Shown piece after piece: positions 1-10,296 of a stretch of DNA of 34,051 bases. The stretch is taken from assembly GCA_026786145.1 (NCBI GenBank), contig JAJAYQ010000028.1, positions 1-34,051 on the forward strand. Reading direction: 5' to 3'. The position numbers were made by a program, and so were the translations under genes. Below the pieces are notes generated by a model. That model did not search any database and was not told where the DNA came from. It saw only the letters and a list, made by a program, of their open reading frames with translations. The stretch comes from Spirochaetaceae bacterium. Lineage in GTDB: Bacteria; Actinomycetota; Actinomycetes; JACCUZ01. Position 1 is the stretch's first letter. Each line of letters begins with the position of its first letter.

Positions 1-89
1 ATGCGGCTTTCCGACCCGAGTCGGCCGGTGCGTGGTTTTTCGGTTCGGGGAGCCCGAGGATCGACCTCGATCCCTGCCTCTGCCGACGT

Positions 90-120
90 GTTGGCCATAG
101 GCTGGGGCCAACTGGAGGGG
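90..120 (+). promoter_or_regulatory. Promoter, dyad and RBS of the cyclase gene
   Basis: A TAGGCT hexamer at 98-103 fits the actinobacterial -10 consensus TANNNT. It lies in the 9-bp centre of an inverted repeat, GTTGGCC (90-96) and GGCCAAC (106-112). A strong Shine-Dalgarno, GGAGGGG (114-120), sits 5 nt before the GTG at 126, so this mRNA would have a short leader. A dyad over the -10 is the usual position for a repressor site, but no regulator can be named. Positions 1-89 show no gene; a partial gene entering from the left cannot be excluded. Confidence 0.5.
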
Positions 121-125
121 CGTCC

Positions 126-3100
126 GTGATCTGCACAGCATGCGGAACCGACAACGACTCGGCTCGCAAGTTCTGCACCGAATGCGGTATTGCCTTGGCG
201 CGCGCCTGCCCGTCCTGCGCCACTCTGAATCCCCCGTCCGGCAAGTTCTGCGGCGAGTGCGGCACGCCGCTTGTCGCGGAACTGGTGAGCCGGCCGAGCC
301 AGTCGATCGACGACACCGCACTCCGTCCTGCCGGGCAGTCCACCGAACGGCGGCTGGTATCGGTGCTCTTTCTCGACCTGGTGGAGTTCACGACACTCTC
401 CGAGCAAAACGACGCCGAGGACGTGCGCACCCTGCTGGACACGTACTTCGAGACCGCCGAGACCGTGATTACGCGCCACGGTGGCGTGGTCGAGAAGTTC
501 ATCGGTGACGCAGTGATGGCGGTCTGGGGGACGCCGATCACGCGCGAGGACGATGCGGAGCGAGCCGTACGGGCGGGGCTGGAGCTGGTGGTCGCGGTTG
601 CCGCGCTGGGAGCGGCGACCGGCTCGCCCCTCCAGGCACGTTGCGGAGTGCTCACCGGCGAGGCCGCGACGACGCTGGGTGCGGACCACCAGGGCATGGT
701 CGCCGGCGACCTGGTCAACACGGCGTCTCGACTGCAGTCCGCCGCGTCGCCCGGCTGGGTCCTCGTCGGCGAGGCCACGTTACGGGCGGCCTCCGGATCG
801 GTCGCGTTCGAAGAGGCCGGGTCGCTGACGCTGAAGGGCAAGGAGCTACCCGTCCGCGCATGGCGCGCGCTCCGAGTGGTGGCAGAACGCCAGGGACAGA
901 ACCGGATGGCGATCGAGCCGCCCTTCGTCGGGCGGACGGAGGAGCTCCGGATGCTGAAGGAGCTCCTGCACGCCAGCGGGCGGGAGGGCAAGGCGCGTGT
1001 CGTGTCCGTGACCGGGATCGGCGGCATCGGGAAGTCGCGACTGGCCTGGGAGCTCTTGAAGTACGTCGACGGGCTGGCCGAGACCATCTGGTGGCACCAC
1101 GGGCGCTGCCCGTCCTACGGCGATGGCATCACGTTCTGGGCGCTCGGCGAGATGGTGCGGATGCGCGCGGGGATCGCCGAGACCGATGCGCCCGGGGTGT
1201 CGCGTTCGAAGCTGGCAGCCTCCGTGGCGCTGCACGTCCCCGATGAGGACGAGCGACGCTGGCTCGAGTCTCGACTCGCTTTCCTGCTGGGCCTCGACGA
1301 ACGCCCGCCCGGCGGCGGCGACGAGCTGTTCGCAGCCTGGCGCACGTTCTTCGAGCGGATCAGCGCCGCGGGCACCGTCGTCATGGTGTTCGAGGACCTG
1401 CAATGGGCCGACGCGGGGTTGTTGGATTTCATCGAGTCATTGCTTGAGTGGTCGCGCAACCGCCCCATCCTGATCGTGGCGTTGGCCCGCCCGGAACTGG
1501 CGGACCGCCGACCGTCGTGGGGAGCCGGCACCCGCAATCTCCTCGCATTGCATCTCGAGCCACTACCCGAGGAGACCATGGCCGAGCTGGTTCGCGGGCT
1601 CGTGCCTGACGCCGACGTCGGTACGGTCACCAGGATCGCCGAACGGGCGGAGGGGATGCCCCTCTACGCCGTCGAGATGATCCGGATGCTCGCCGACCGC
1701 GGTGTCCTGCGCGCGGCTGAGGGCAGGTACGAGCTCGTCGAGGACCCGGGCGAGCTCGAGGTCCCCGCGACGCTTCACGCGCTCATCGCGTCTCGCCTGG
1801 ACAACCTCGGCACCGAGGACCGGAAGATGCTGCAGTACGCGGCCGTCCTCGGCAAGAGTTTCACCCCGGAAGCTCTCGCGGCGGTGACGAGCACGGACCG
1901 GACCGACCTCGAACCCCGCCTGCTCAGCCTGATCCGCCGCGAGTTCCTTGTGCGCGAGGCTGACCCCCGCTCACCCGAGCGGGGCCAGTACACGTTCGTC
2001 CAGGGAATCATCCGCGAGATCGCCTACGGCATGCTGTCCAGGGCCGACCGCCGCGGCCGCCACCTGGCCGCCGCCCACCACTTCGAAGCGGCCGGCGAGG
2101 ACGAGCTCGCCGGGGCGGTGGCCGCGCACTACGTCGAAGCCCTACGCGCGACACCGGCGGGTCCGGATCGCGACGCGTTGAGCGCCAGGGCGCGCGACTG
2201 GCTCGCCCAGGCCGCGGACCGGGCCACCAAGCTGGGGTCACCCGATCAGGCTCTGGTTCTGGGTGAGCAGGCTCTGGCGATCACCCCGGATGGCGAGGAA
2301 CGCGCCACGATCCTGCAGGGTGCCGCGCGGGCGGCGAACGACGCGCTGAAGCCTGACCAGCAGCTCGGCTACCTGCAGGAGGCCGTCAGCATTCTCGGTG
2401 AGCTTGGCGACGTCGATGCCGAAGTGACAGCGATGGGCCTGCTCGCGACCGCGCTCGGGGACGGAGACAGGGTCGACGATCTCAGGACGCTGGTAGCGCG
2501 AATGCGAGCACGACTGGACGCTACGACCGATGCGAGGGCCCGGGCCGAGTTCGACCAGGCTCATTCTTACATTCTCTACTTCGAGGGCGACCCCGAGGGA
2601 TGTCTCGCCGCCCTCGACCGGTCCCTGGCCGGCTACGAGGCCGCGAGGGCATGGGACCGGTTCCATAAGGCTCTGGGGAACCGAGCGGCTTTGCTGAGCG
2701 ACCTGGGCAGGCACCGCGAGTCGATCGCGCTGCGCCGGGGCATGCTCGCCATCGCGATGGAGGAGAACGACCTACGCACCGCGGCGCAGGTTCTGATAGG
2801 CCTGTCACTCGAGGCGGACGAGGGGGTCGACGCCTACGAGCAGTCCCTCGAGGCCGCCGCGATTGCGCGCCGTGGTGGCTGCGGTGGGCCGGAGATGACG
2901 GCACTGGCGAACGCGGCCGAGTTCGCCGTCGAGACCGGATCCTGGTCGAAGGCTGACGACCTGCTCGCAGACCTGAGGTCACGGCCAGGCCTTCCGCAGC
3001 TGTTGTCCGACGCCATTTCGCTGAATGTCGCCCTGCTCACGGCGTACCGCGGTGACCACGCCGGCGCCCTCGCGGCGATGAGTCAGGTGAGTGAGGGCAT

Positions 3101-3611
3101 AGAGAACCCGACATACCTGGCCTGGTACCGCCGGGTCCGGTCCGTGCTGTCGCTGATGGCCGGTGACCTGGCCCAAGCGTTCGACGAGGCGATGGGCGCC
3201 GTCGATGCGGAGGCGGTGTTCGGCCCGAATAGCACGGTCGCTGCATCCTTCGCTGGCCGCGCAGCGCTGTGGCTGGGTGACGCTGCCCGGGCGCGTCAGG
3301 CACTGGAGCGGATGCCGGTCGAGGAGAAGCGATGGCACGAGTCGGTACGCCGGGCGCTCGAAGCTGGGGTCAGCGCGCTCGAGGGGCGGCCGAGCGAGGC
3401 GGCTGCCGTCTACGACGCTGTGCTCGCGAGCCGGCTCGCGGTCGGTGACCGCTTCACGCATGCCCTGATCACTCTCGACGCGGCCGCGGTCCTACCCGAT
3501 GACCTGATGCCCGAGGGTGCCGTGGCCGCCGCCAGGTCCTACTTGGACGAGCTCGGCGCCGGCGGCTTGTTGGCTCAACTGGCCCGGGAGGGCGTCAGCA
3601 TCAAGACGTGA
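126..3611 (+). CDS. Zinc-ribbon / adenylate cyclase / AAA ATPase / TPR protein
   Basis: Large multidomain signalling protein of 1161 aa. Two zinc ribbons open it (Cys 3, 6, 17, 20 and 28, 31, 42, 45). A class III nucleotide cyclase domain follows (about 75-250), with metal-binding Asp84 in FLDLVEFT, Asp128 in KFIGDAVMAVWG, Lys124 in the base-recognition position, and the NTASR motif. These residues suggest an active cyclase making cAMP; family members can be inactive. Next comes a STAND/AAA-type ATPase with Walker A GIGGIGKS (297-304) and Walker B MVFEDLQW (Asp424), then a helical TPR-like region from about 700 to the end. No membrane segment is visible, so it is probably cytoplasmic. The GTG start is set by GGAGGGG 5 nt upstream. 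It converges on the sigma factor gene with a 20-bp gap. The ligand sensed by the TPR and ATPase part is unknown. Confidence 0.92.
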   Translation: MICTACGTDNDSARKFCTECGIALARACPSCATLNPPSGKFCGECGTPLVAELVSRPSQSIDDTALRPAGQSTERRLVSVLFLDLVEFTTLSEQNDAEDVRTLLDTYFETAETVITRHGGVVEKFIGDAVMAVWGTPITREDDAERAVRAGLELVVAVAALGAATGSPLQARCGVLTGEAATTLGADHQGMVAGDLVNTASRLQSAASPGWVLVGEATLRAASGSVAFEEAGSLTLKGKELPVRAWRALRVVAERQGQNRMAIEPPFVGRTEELRMLKELLHASGREGKARVVSVTGIGGIGKSRLAWELLKYVDGLAETIWWHHGRCPSYGDGITFWALGEMVRMRAGIAETDAPGVSRSKLAASVALHVPDEDERRWLESRLAFLLGLDERPPGGGDELFAAWRTFFERISAAGTVVMVFEDLQWADAGLLDFIESLLEWSRNRPILIVALARPELADRRPSWGAGTRNLLALHLEPLPEETMAELVRGLVPDADVGTVTRIAERAEGMPLYAVEMIRMLADRGVLRAAEGRYELVEDPGELEVPATLHALIASRLDNLGTEDRKMLQYAAVLGKSFTPEALAAVTSTDRTDLEPRLLSLIRREFLVREADPRSPERGQYTFVQGIIREIAYGMLSRADRRGRHLAAAHHFEAAGEDELAGAVAAHYVEALRATPAGPDRDALSARARDWLAQAADRATKLGSPDQALVLGEQALAITPDGEERATILQGAARAANDALKPDQQLGYLQEAVSILGELGDVDAEVTAMGLLATALGDGDRVDDLRTLVARMRARLDATTDARARAEFDQAHSYILYFEGDPEGCLAALDRSLAGYEAARAWDRFHKALGNRAALLSDLGRHRESIALRRGMLAIAMEENDLRTAAQVLIGLSLEADEGVDAYEQSLEAAAIARRGGCGGPEMTALANAAEFAVETGSWSKADDLLADLRSRPGLPQLLSDAISLNVALLTAYRGDHAGALAAMSQVSEGIENPTYLAWYRRVRSVLSLMAGDLAQAFDEAMGAVDAEAVFGPNSTVAASFAGRAALWLGDAARARQALERMPVEEKRWHESVRRALEAGVSALEGRPSEAAAVYDAVLASRLAVGDRFTHALITLDAAAVLPDDLMPEGAVAAARSYLDELGAGGLLAQLAREGVSIKT

Positions 3612-3631
3612 CCGCTGGGTATGCGCCAGGC

Positions 3632-5023
<1,392 letters not shown>

Positions 5024-5191
5024 GTACTGCCTCTCGTCGCGCGCCGGACGTACTGCATCCAGCGCGGGGGTCTGAAGGATGTGGGTGCGGCTCGAAGGCC
5101 GCAGCTCGACACAGCATTGTGACACGTCTGCGGTCGATGGTGCAGAACCGCGGGTAGCAAGCTGCAGCAGCCGAGCCGCCTCCCTGGTGGC

Positions 5192-6532
5192 TCAGGCCGT
5201 GAAGCGCACAGCGAGAACAGTGGCGTCGTCACGCCCGCGCGTGTCGGCCATCAGGAGCCTGCTGACCCGTTCGACCAGCTCGTCGAGGTTTCCGGCGGGC
5301 TGGCGCACCGCGGCCAGGACCTCGGCCAGCCCCTCGTCCAGGTCGTGCCCACGCCGCTCCACCAGGCCGTCGGTGAGCCCGAGCAGGATGTCGCCCGGTC
5401 CGAGCTCGAGCGTGCGCTGGGTCCGGGGCTCCGACCAGCCCAGCGGGGTGGAGCCCGACCCGGCATCGATGAGCTCCGGATCCCGCCCCAAGCGGCACAG
5501 CACCAGCGGCAGGTGTCCCGCCCCGCTCACGGCGGCGCGGCGGGCGACAGGGTCGACCACGAGGTAGACCAGCGTAGCAATCTGGTCCGGCCCCTCGGTT
5601 GCGGAGAACAGCCGGTCCAGTCCCTGCAGCACGGCTTCGGGCAGCGGGTTGGCGTGGGCCAGGGCGCGCAGCGCCGAGCGCAGCCGACCCATCCCGGCGG
5701 CGGCGTGGACCCCCTTTCCCATGACGTCGCCCACGACGAGGACCACTCTCCCGTCGGGCAGCTCGAAGACGTCGTACCAGTCGCCGCCGACGTCGGCCTC
5801 GGCCGAGCCGGGCCGGAACCTGGCCGCCAGCTCCACCCCCGCCACCGTGGGGAGGCGGTGGGGCAGGAGGCTCTGTTGCAGGGCCACGGCCGTCGAGCGC
5901 TCCCGCTCGTAGAGCCGGGCCCGCTCCAGCGCGATCGCGCACACCTCGGTGAGCTCGGCCCCGGTGGCGCTCCCAGCGGTCTCGGCGACCACTCGGCGTA
6001 CGTCCTCGACGGTCAGCGCCCCGGCCAGCGCGGACGTCGCGACATGCAGCCGGGCCAGCCGTTCGACCGCTCGGCGCAGGGCGTCTTCGTTCTCGCGGTG
6101 CTCCGTGACGTCGGAGACGAGCACCGCGACACCGATGACCTCGCCGTTCGCATCGCGGCCCGGGAACCATTTGGACTCGTACGAGCGCATCTCCCCCGTA
6201 CGCGGCGACGGTGCGGTGATGCTGTCGTCGGCCACCACCCGGCCGGTGGTGAGGACCTCGCGCAGCCGGGTCTCCACGGCCTCCCCGAGCCCCTCGGGCA
6301 GCACCTCGCTCGGGCGGCGCCCAATGTGGTCGGCCATCGGCAGCCCGTTGACGTCGGCCAGCAGGCGGTTGATCCGGCGGTAGCGCAGATCGGTGTCGTA
6401 GAACGCGAACGCGACGGGCGCCTCGAGGAGCAGCGTCTCCAGCAGGGCGGAGTCGGAGGACTCCAGCCCGTTCTCGGCGTGCGGCCCGAAGCCGCCGTCC
6501 GAGCGATCGTCGTGCTCGGGCGGATCGCTCAC
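5192..6532 (-). CDS. PAS domain SpoIIE-type PP2C phosphatase
   Basis: Serine/threonine phosphatase of the RsbU/SpoIIE kind, which usually dephosphorylates anti-sigma-factor antagonists in stress or sigma-factor partner switching. Read from the GTG at 6532 it has 446 aa. A PAS domain covers about residues 30-150. Residues 150-210 keep only what look like the first and last helices of a GAF domain. The PP2C domain runs from about 215 to the end, with metal-binding acidic sites in ADVGGDWYDVF (Asp251), VVGDVMGKG, LTDGLVERR and TRGRDDATVLAV. The GTG overlaps the stop of the upstream universal stress protein gene as GTGA, so the two are probably translationally coupled. A start at 6580 is possible but would overlap that gene by 52 bp. 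The antagonist substrate is not encoded in this window. Confidence 0.93.
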   Translation of the reverse strand: MSDPPEHDDRSDGGFGPHAENGLESSDSALLETLLLEAPVAFAFYDTDLRYRRINRLLADVNGLPMADHIGRRPSEVLPEGLGEAVETRLREVLTTGRVVADDSITAPSPRTGEMRSYESKWFPGRDANGEVIGVAVLVSDVTEHRENEDALRRAVERLARLHVATSALAGALTVEDVRRVVAETAGSATGAELTEVCAIALERARLYERERSTAVALQQSLLPHRLPTVAGVELAARFRPGSAEADVGGDWYDVFELPDGRVVLVVGDVMGKGVHAAAGMGRLRSALRALAHANPLPEAVLQGLDRLFSATEGPDQIATLVYLVVDPVARRAAVSGAGHLPLVLCRLGRDPELIDAGSGSTPLGWSEPRTQRTLELGPGDILLGLTDGLVERRGHDLDEGLAEVLAAVRQPAGNLDELVERVSRLLMADTRGRDDATVLAVRFTA

Positions 6533-6948
6533 CCGGGCCCCACGGGCTCCTCCTCGGCCTTGACGGCCAGCACCGGGCACGGCGCCTCGAGCAGGATGCG
6601 CTGGGCGTTGCTCCCGAGGATGAGCTTGCCGACGGGCGTACGCCGGCGCAGACCGATCACGATGAAGTCGGCGCCCGTCTCCTTGGCGACGGCGATCAGG
6701 TCATCGGCCGGGTCCATTCCGCGCACGAGCTGTCGGACCTCGTTCTCGATCCCCTCGGCGTCGAGCGCCGTGCGCACCTCGGCGAGCTCCCGTTCGTGAT
6801 CGACCGCCTCCTGGTCGTCGAGGGCGGACCCGCCCTTGTTGGAGTTGACGACCACCAGCCGGGTGGAGCGCAGCCGAGCCTCCTCGGCGGCCCGTCGCAG
6901 CGCGGCTCGTCCCTCGGACCGTGGCACATAACCTACGACGATCGTCAT
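6529..6948 (-). CDS. Universal stress protein (UspA family)
   Basis: Single-domain USP of 139 aa. It starts with the strand-1 pattern MTIVVGYVPRSEG and ends with the nucleotide-binding signature region GLRRRTPVGKLILGSNAQRI, close to the ATP-binding G-2x-G-9x-G(S/T) motif, followed by APCPVLAVK. Such proteins bind ATP or other nucleotides and support survival under stress or stationary phase; the exact role is not predictable. GGAGG stands 4 nt before the ATG. A possible -10, TAACGT, occurs in the 114-bp upstream gap. It is the first gene of a two-gene unit with the PAS-SpoIIE phosphatase, which points to a general stress function. Confidence 0.94.
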   Translation of the reverse strand: MTIVVGYVPRSEGRAALRRAAEEARLRSTRLVVVNSNKGGSALDDQEAVDHERELAEVRTALDAEGIENEVRQLVRGMDPADDLIAVAKETGADFIVIGLRRRTPVGKLILGSNAQRILLEAPCPVLAVKAEEEPVGPG

Positions 6949-7062
6949 CTGTCCTCCAAGGTCCTGTACCGCCCGCTATCGCCGTGCACCGACGCACCCG
7001 GACGTTACCCGACGGTCACCGTTCGTGAGGGTCTATCAGGCGCAACCGCACTCTGCTGCGCT

Positions 7063-8088
7063 CTAACGCGCCAGGCGGTGGGCCAACCAGGCCAGCGCCA
7101 TCGGGTATCGGAAGTCGATCGCGGCGTGCGTGGCGTCGAAGAGCTCGAAGCGCACCGTGCCCTCCGCGACGCCTATACGGATCAGCTCATCCCGGAACGC
7201 CTGGGCGCCCAGGTCGAGGAAGTAGTCGTCGCGGGTCCCCGCGTCGATCCAGATGGCTCGCTGCGAGCGCAGCGCGTCGGCGTACGCCGGGGCCATCCGG
7301 ACCGGGTCCCATGCCAGCCACCGGTCCCACACGTCCTGGCGCACGACGCCGGTCCGGGGGTCGAAGGGCAGCACCGGGCGGCCGTCCTCGCCGGGCGAGA
7401 ACGCCGCCGAGCAGCCGAGCGCCGTGATCAGCGCCTCGTCCTCTGCCTTGGAGAAGGCGGGCCGGGACCGGAAGTCGTCCCACCAGCGGTCGATGTCCCC
7501 GTCGTACGCGCGCAGGTGGCGCACCGCCTCGGCGAACTCCGGCAGGTAGCAGAATTCGTAGAGCGCGTCCCCCGCGTGCGTCGCGAACGCACCGAAGAGG
7601 TCCGGGCGCAGCATGGGGGTGATCATCGCGCCGAAGCCGCCGCTGGACTTGCCGCTGATGGCGCGTGACTCGCGGTCGTTGATCGTCCGGTAGCGCGCGT
7701 CCACCCACGGCACGACCTCGTCGCACAGGTAGGAGTGGTAGCGCCCGGTGCCGATGGAGTCGACGAACTGCGAGCCGCCGTAGGTCGTCCACGCATCGAC
7801 GTAGACCACGATGCACGGCGGCGCCTCGTCGCTCGCGAACACCTGGTCCGCGGTCTCGACGAACGGCTGCCGGAAGGGCGTGCGGTTCCCCCACATGGAC
7901 ACGTGGCCGGTATAGCCCTGAATCACATAGACCGCAGGGTAGGACTCGTCGCCGTCGTCGTAGCCGGGTGGTAGGTAGACCCACACCGGTCGCTCGTGCG
8001 GGTCCCCCAGCGGGTTCCCACGCAACAGCTCGGACTCGATGACGGCCTCGTCCAGACGACCGGCGAGGACACCTCTCCAGGGCAGCAT
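7063..8088 (-). CDS. Putative esterase, alpha/beta hydrolase (PF00756-like)
   Basis: About 341 aa, resembling the esterase D/enterochelin esterase-like family. The N-terminal part contains RPVWVYLPPGYDD, a common opening strand in this family. The nucleophile elbow is ISGKSSGGFGA (G-K-S-S-G, Ser about residue 148). Candidate acid and histidine residues are in DAGTRDDYFLDLG and FDATHAAIDFRYP. No signal peptide or membrane segment is seen, so it is probably cytoplasmic; the substrate is unknown. The ATG at 8088 is preferred. An in-frame TTG at 8100 has a better upstream purine run (GGGG) and cannot be excluded. The gene is divergent from the next hydrolase, with only 45 bp between the two start codons. 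Confidence 0.88.
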   Translation of the reverse strand: MLPWRGVLAGRLDEAVIESELLRGNPLGDPHERPVWVYLPPGYDDGDESYPAVYVIQGYTGHVSMWGNRTPFRQPFVETADQVFASDEAPPCIVVYVDAWTTYGGSQFVDSIGTGRYHSYLCDEVVPWVDARYRTINDRESRAISGKSSGGFGAMITPMLRPDLFGAFATHAGDALYEFCYLPEFAEAVRHLRAYDGDIDRWWDDFRSRPAFSKAEDEALITALGCSAAFSPGEDGRPVLPFDPRTGVVRQDVWDRWLAWDPVRMAPAYADALRSQRAIWIDAGTRDDYFLDLGAQAFRDELIRIGVAEGTVRFELFDATHAAIDFRYPMALAWLAHRLAR

Positions 8089-8121
8089 CGAACCAGTCAA
8101 CCAAGGCGCCCCGCCCTGTCA

Positions 8122-8127
8122 TAGCGT
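8122..8127 (+). promoter_or_regulatory. Leaderless -10 box, TAGCGT
   Basis: TAGCGT matches TANNNT and is followed by 6 nt and then the ATG at 8134. Transcription starting about 7 nt after a -10 would begin at or next to the A of the ATG. No Shine-Dalgarno is present. This is the arrangement of a leaderless actinobacterial mRNA. Confidence 0.6.
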
Positions 8128-8133
8128 CGGTGC

Positions 8134-9414
8134 ATGAGACTGGCCACCTCCCGCCTCCCCGGGCTGCTCGTCACCGAGCACGAGGTGATGGTGCCGCTGG
8201 ACCACGAGGACCCGGATGGCGAGCGGATCAGCGTGTACGCCCGCGAGCTGGTCGCCCCCAGGAAGAGGGACCGCGGCCTGCCGTGGCTTCTCTACCTCTC
8301 CAGTGGCCCCGGTGGTCGGGCGCCCCGTCCCACCGGCCGATCTGGCTGGCTGGGGCGGGCGCTGGCCGACCACCGGGTGCTGCTGCTCGACCAGCGCGGC
8401 ACCGGGCGCTCCACCCCGCAGACCCGCCTGTCGCTGGCCCGTCTCGGCTCTGCCGAGGCCCAGGCCCGGCAGCTCCGGCACTTCCGGGCCGACTCGATCG
8501 TCTGCGATGCGGAGGCGATGCGCCGCGAGCTGCTCGGCGACCGGCCGTGGTCGCTGCTCGGCCAGAGCTACGGCGGGTTCGTCGCCACCACCTATCTCTC
8601 TCTCGCCCCGGAGTCGCTCGAGCAGGTGCTGGTCACCGGCGGCCTGCCGCCGCTCGACCGGCCCCCGGAGCACGTCTACCGGGCCACCTACGACCGCGTG
8701 CGGGCGCGATGGGAGCGGCTGCTCGAGCGCTACCCGGATGACAGCGCGCGGCTGGACAGGGTGGCCGACCACGTCGCCAAGCACGACGTACGCCTGCCCT
8801 CGGGCGACCCGCTGACCGTCCCCCGGCTGCAGAGCACCGGCATGGTCCTCGGCTACTCCGACGGGCTCGAGTCGCTGCACTACCTCCTGGAGGCGGCCTG
8901 GGACGGCGCCGAGCTCTCCGATGAGTTCCTCACGGCCGTCGAGACGACGACGTCTTTCGCCGGGCGGCCGCTCTACGCGTTGCTGCACGAGAGCATCTAC
9001 TGCGCCGATACCGCGTCGAGATGGGCCGCGCAGCGGGTGCGTGACGACCTGCCCTACCTGTCCCCCGAGGCGCGTCCGCTGCAGCCGACCGGCGAGATGA
9101 TCTTCTCCTGGATGTTCGACGTCGACCGCGCGCTGGTGCCGCTGCGCGAGGCCGCCCAGCTGCTGGCGGCGTACGACGGGTGGCCGGCCCTCTACGACCC
9201 CGTCCGGCTCGCGGCCAACACGGTGCCGGTGGCGGCCGCGATCTACCACGACGACATGTACGTCGAGTCGTCGTTCTCCCTCGAGACCGCGCGGCGGATC
9301 GGCAACGTCCGGCCATGGGTCACCAAGGAGTTCAGCCACGACGGGCTGCGCTCGGACGCCCGCGTCATCGACCGGCTCTTCGACTTGGCCGATCGCGCCG
9401 TCGGCGAGGTCTGA
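8134..9414 (+). CDS. Proline iminopeptidase-like alpha/beta hydrolase (S33)
   Basis: 426-aa alpha/beta hydrolase resembling prolyl aminopeptidases of peptidase family S33, which remove N-terminal proline from peptides. It has the oxyanion-loop sequence YLSSGPGGRAPRP, the S33-typical LLLDQRGTGRST, and the nucleophile elbow LLGQSYGGFVATTYL (Ser145). The C-terminal part holds candidate acid and histidine residues (IYHDDMYVE, FSHDGLRSD). No signal peptide is seen, so it is likely cytoplasmic. A leaderless promoter precedes it. The fold and nucleophile are clear; proline specificity is inferred from family resemblance only. Confidence 0.9.
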   Translation: MRLATSRLPGLLVTEHEVMVPLDHEDPDGERISVYARELVAPRKRDRGLPWLLYLSSGPGGRAPRPTGRSGWLGRALADHRVLLLDQRGTGRSTPQTRLSLARLGSAEAQARQLRHFRADSIVCDAEAMRRELLGDRPWSLLGQSYGGFVATTYLSLAPESLEQVLVTGGLPPLDRPPEHVYRATYDRVRARWERLLERYPDDSARLDRVADHVAKHDVRLPSGDPLTVPRLQSTGMVLGYSDGLESLHYLLEAAWDGAELSDEFLTAVETTTSFAGRPLYALLHESIYCADTASRWAAQRVRDDLPYLSPEARPLQPTGEMIFSWMFDVDRALVPLREAAQLLAAYDGWPALYDPVRLAANTVPVAAAIYHDDMYVESSFSLETARRIGNVRPWVTKEFSHDGLRSDARVIDRLFDLADRAVGEV

Positions 9415-9443
9415 GACAGCACGCTCCGTGCGAGGATCGTCGG

Positions 9444-10292
9444 ATGGGTGAGCGGCGCACGGCGTTCGTGCTGGGCGGCGGCGGTCTCCTCGGTGCGGGC
9501 GAGGTCGGCATGCTGCGCGCTCTCCTCGAGACCGGGGTCGTGCCCGACCTGGTCGTCGGCACCTCGGTGGGTGCGATCAACGGCGCGGCAGTGGCCGCCG
9601 ACCCCACGCCCGAGGCGATCGACAACCTCTCCGCGGTGTGGCACGGGCTCGCCGAAAGCGACCTCTACGGCGGCGGTGCAGTGCGACGCGCGCGGCACTT
9701 CGCCCGTACGCGCATCGCCGTCCACCCCAACGAGCCCCTGCGTGACCTGCTCCTCGAACGCCTCGGCGACCGCGACATCGAAGACCTCCCCGTGCCGTTC
9801 CAGTGCGTGGCGGCGAGCATCGAACGTGCGGCCGAGCACTGGTTCACCGAGGGCCCGCTCGTGCCGGCGGTTCTCGCGAGCAGCGCGGTGCCAGGGGTGC
9901 TGCCCCCGGTGCGCATCGGCGACGAGCACTTCCTCGACGGTGGCCTGGTCAACTCGATCCCGGTCGGCCGCGCGGTGGCTCTGGGCGCCACCGTCGTCCA
10001 CGTCCTGCAAGTGGGCCGGGTCGACCGGCCGTTGCAGGCACCGACCAAACCGTGGGAGGTCGCCTCGGTCGCCTTCGAGATCGCCCGTCGCCACCGCTTC
10101 GCCCGCGAGATGGCCGAGGTCCCCGCCGAGATCGAGGTCCACCTCCTCCCCACCGGTGCCGACGAGCCGCCCCGAGCCGCCGACCTCTCTACCCTGCGTT
10201 ACCGCGACTTCGCCACGGTCGAGCGGCGCATCGACCAGGCCTATACGGCCACTCTCGACTACCTGCAGCACGTCCCCGAGCGAATGGGCTGA
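9444..10292 (+). CDS. Patatin-like phospholipase (RssA type)
   Basis: 282-aa patatin-domain lipid acyl hydrolase with the Ser-Asp dyad: an oxyanion glycine loop VLGGGGLLGAGEVG, nucleophile elbow GTSVGAING (Ser41), and DGGLVNSIPVG (Asp165). Members cleave acyl chains from phospholipids or other lipid esters; the substrate here is unknown. The ATG at 9444 was chosen because the Gly-rich strand lies 10-20 residues from the N-terminus, as in the family. An open frame extends upstream to 9180 but overlaps the previous gene. GAGGAT at 9432-9437 stands 6 nt before the ATG and can be read either as a weak leaderless -10 or as a Shine-Dalgarno. The acyltransferase gene begins 4 bp after its stop. Confidence 0.95.
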   Translation: MGERRTAFVLGGGGLLGAGEVGMLRALLETGVVPDLVVGTSVGAINGAAVAADPTPEAIDNLSAVWHGLAESDLYGGGAVRRARHFARTRIAVHPNEPLRDLLLERLGDRDIEDLPVPFQCVAASIERAAEHWFTEGPLVPAVLASSAVPGVLPPVRIGDEHFLDGGLVNSIPVGRAVALGATVVHVLQVGRVDRPLQAPTKPWEVASVAFEIARRHRFAREMAEVPAEIEVHLLPTGADEPPRAADLSTLRYRDFATVERRIDQAYTATLDYLQHVPERMG

Positions 10293-10296
10293 GCCG

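Noticed and set aside
5345-6799. 484-codon open frame on the plus strand
   Set aside because: Antisense to the PAS-SpoIIE and universal stress genes, both with clear motifs.
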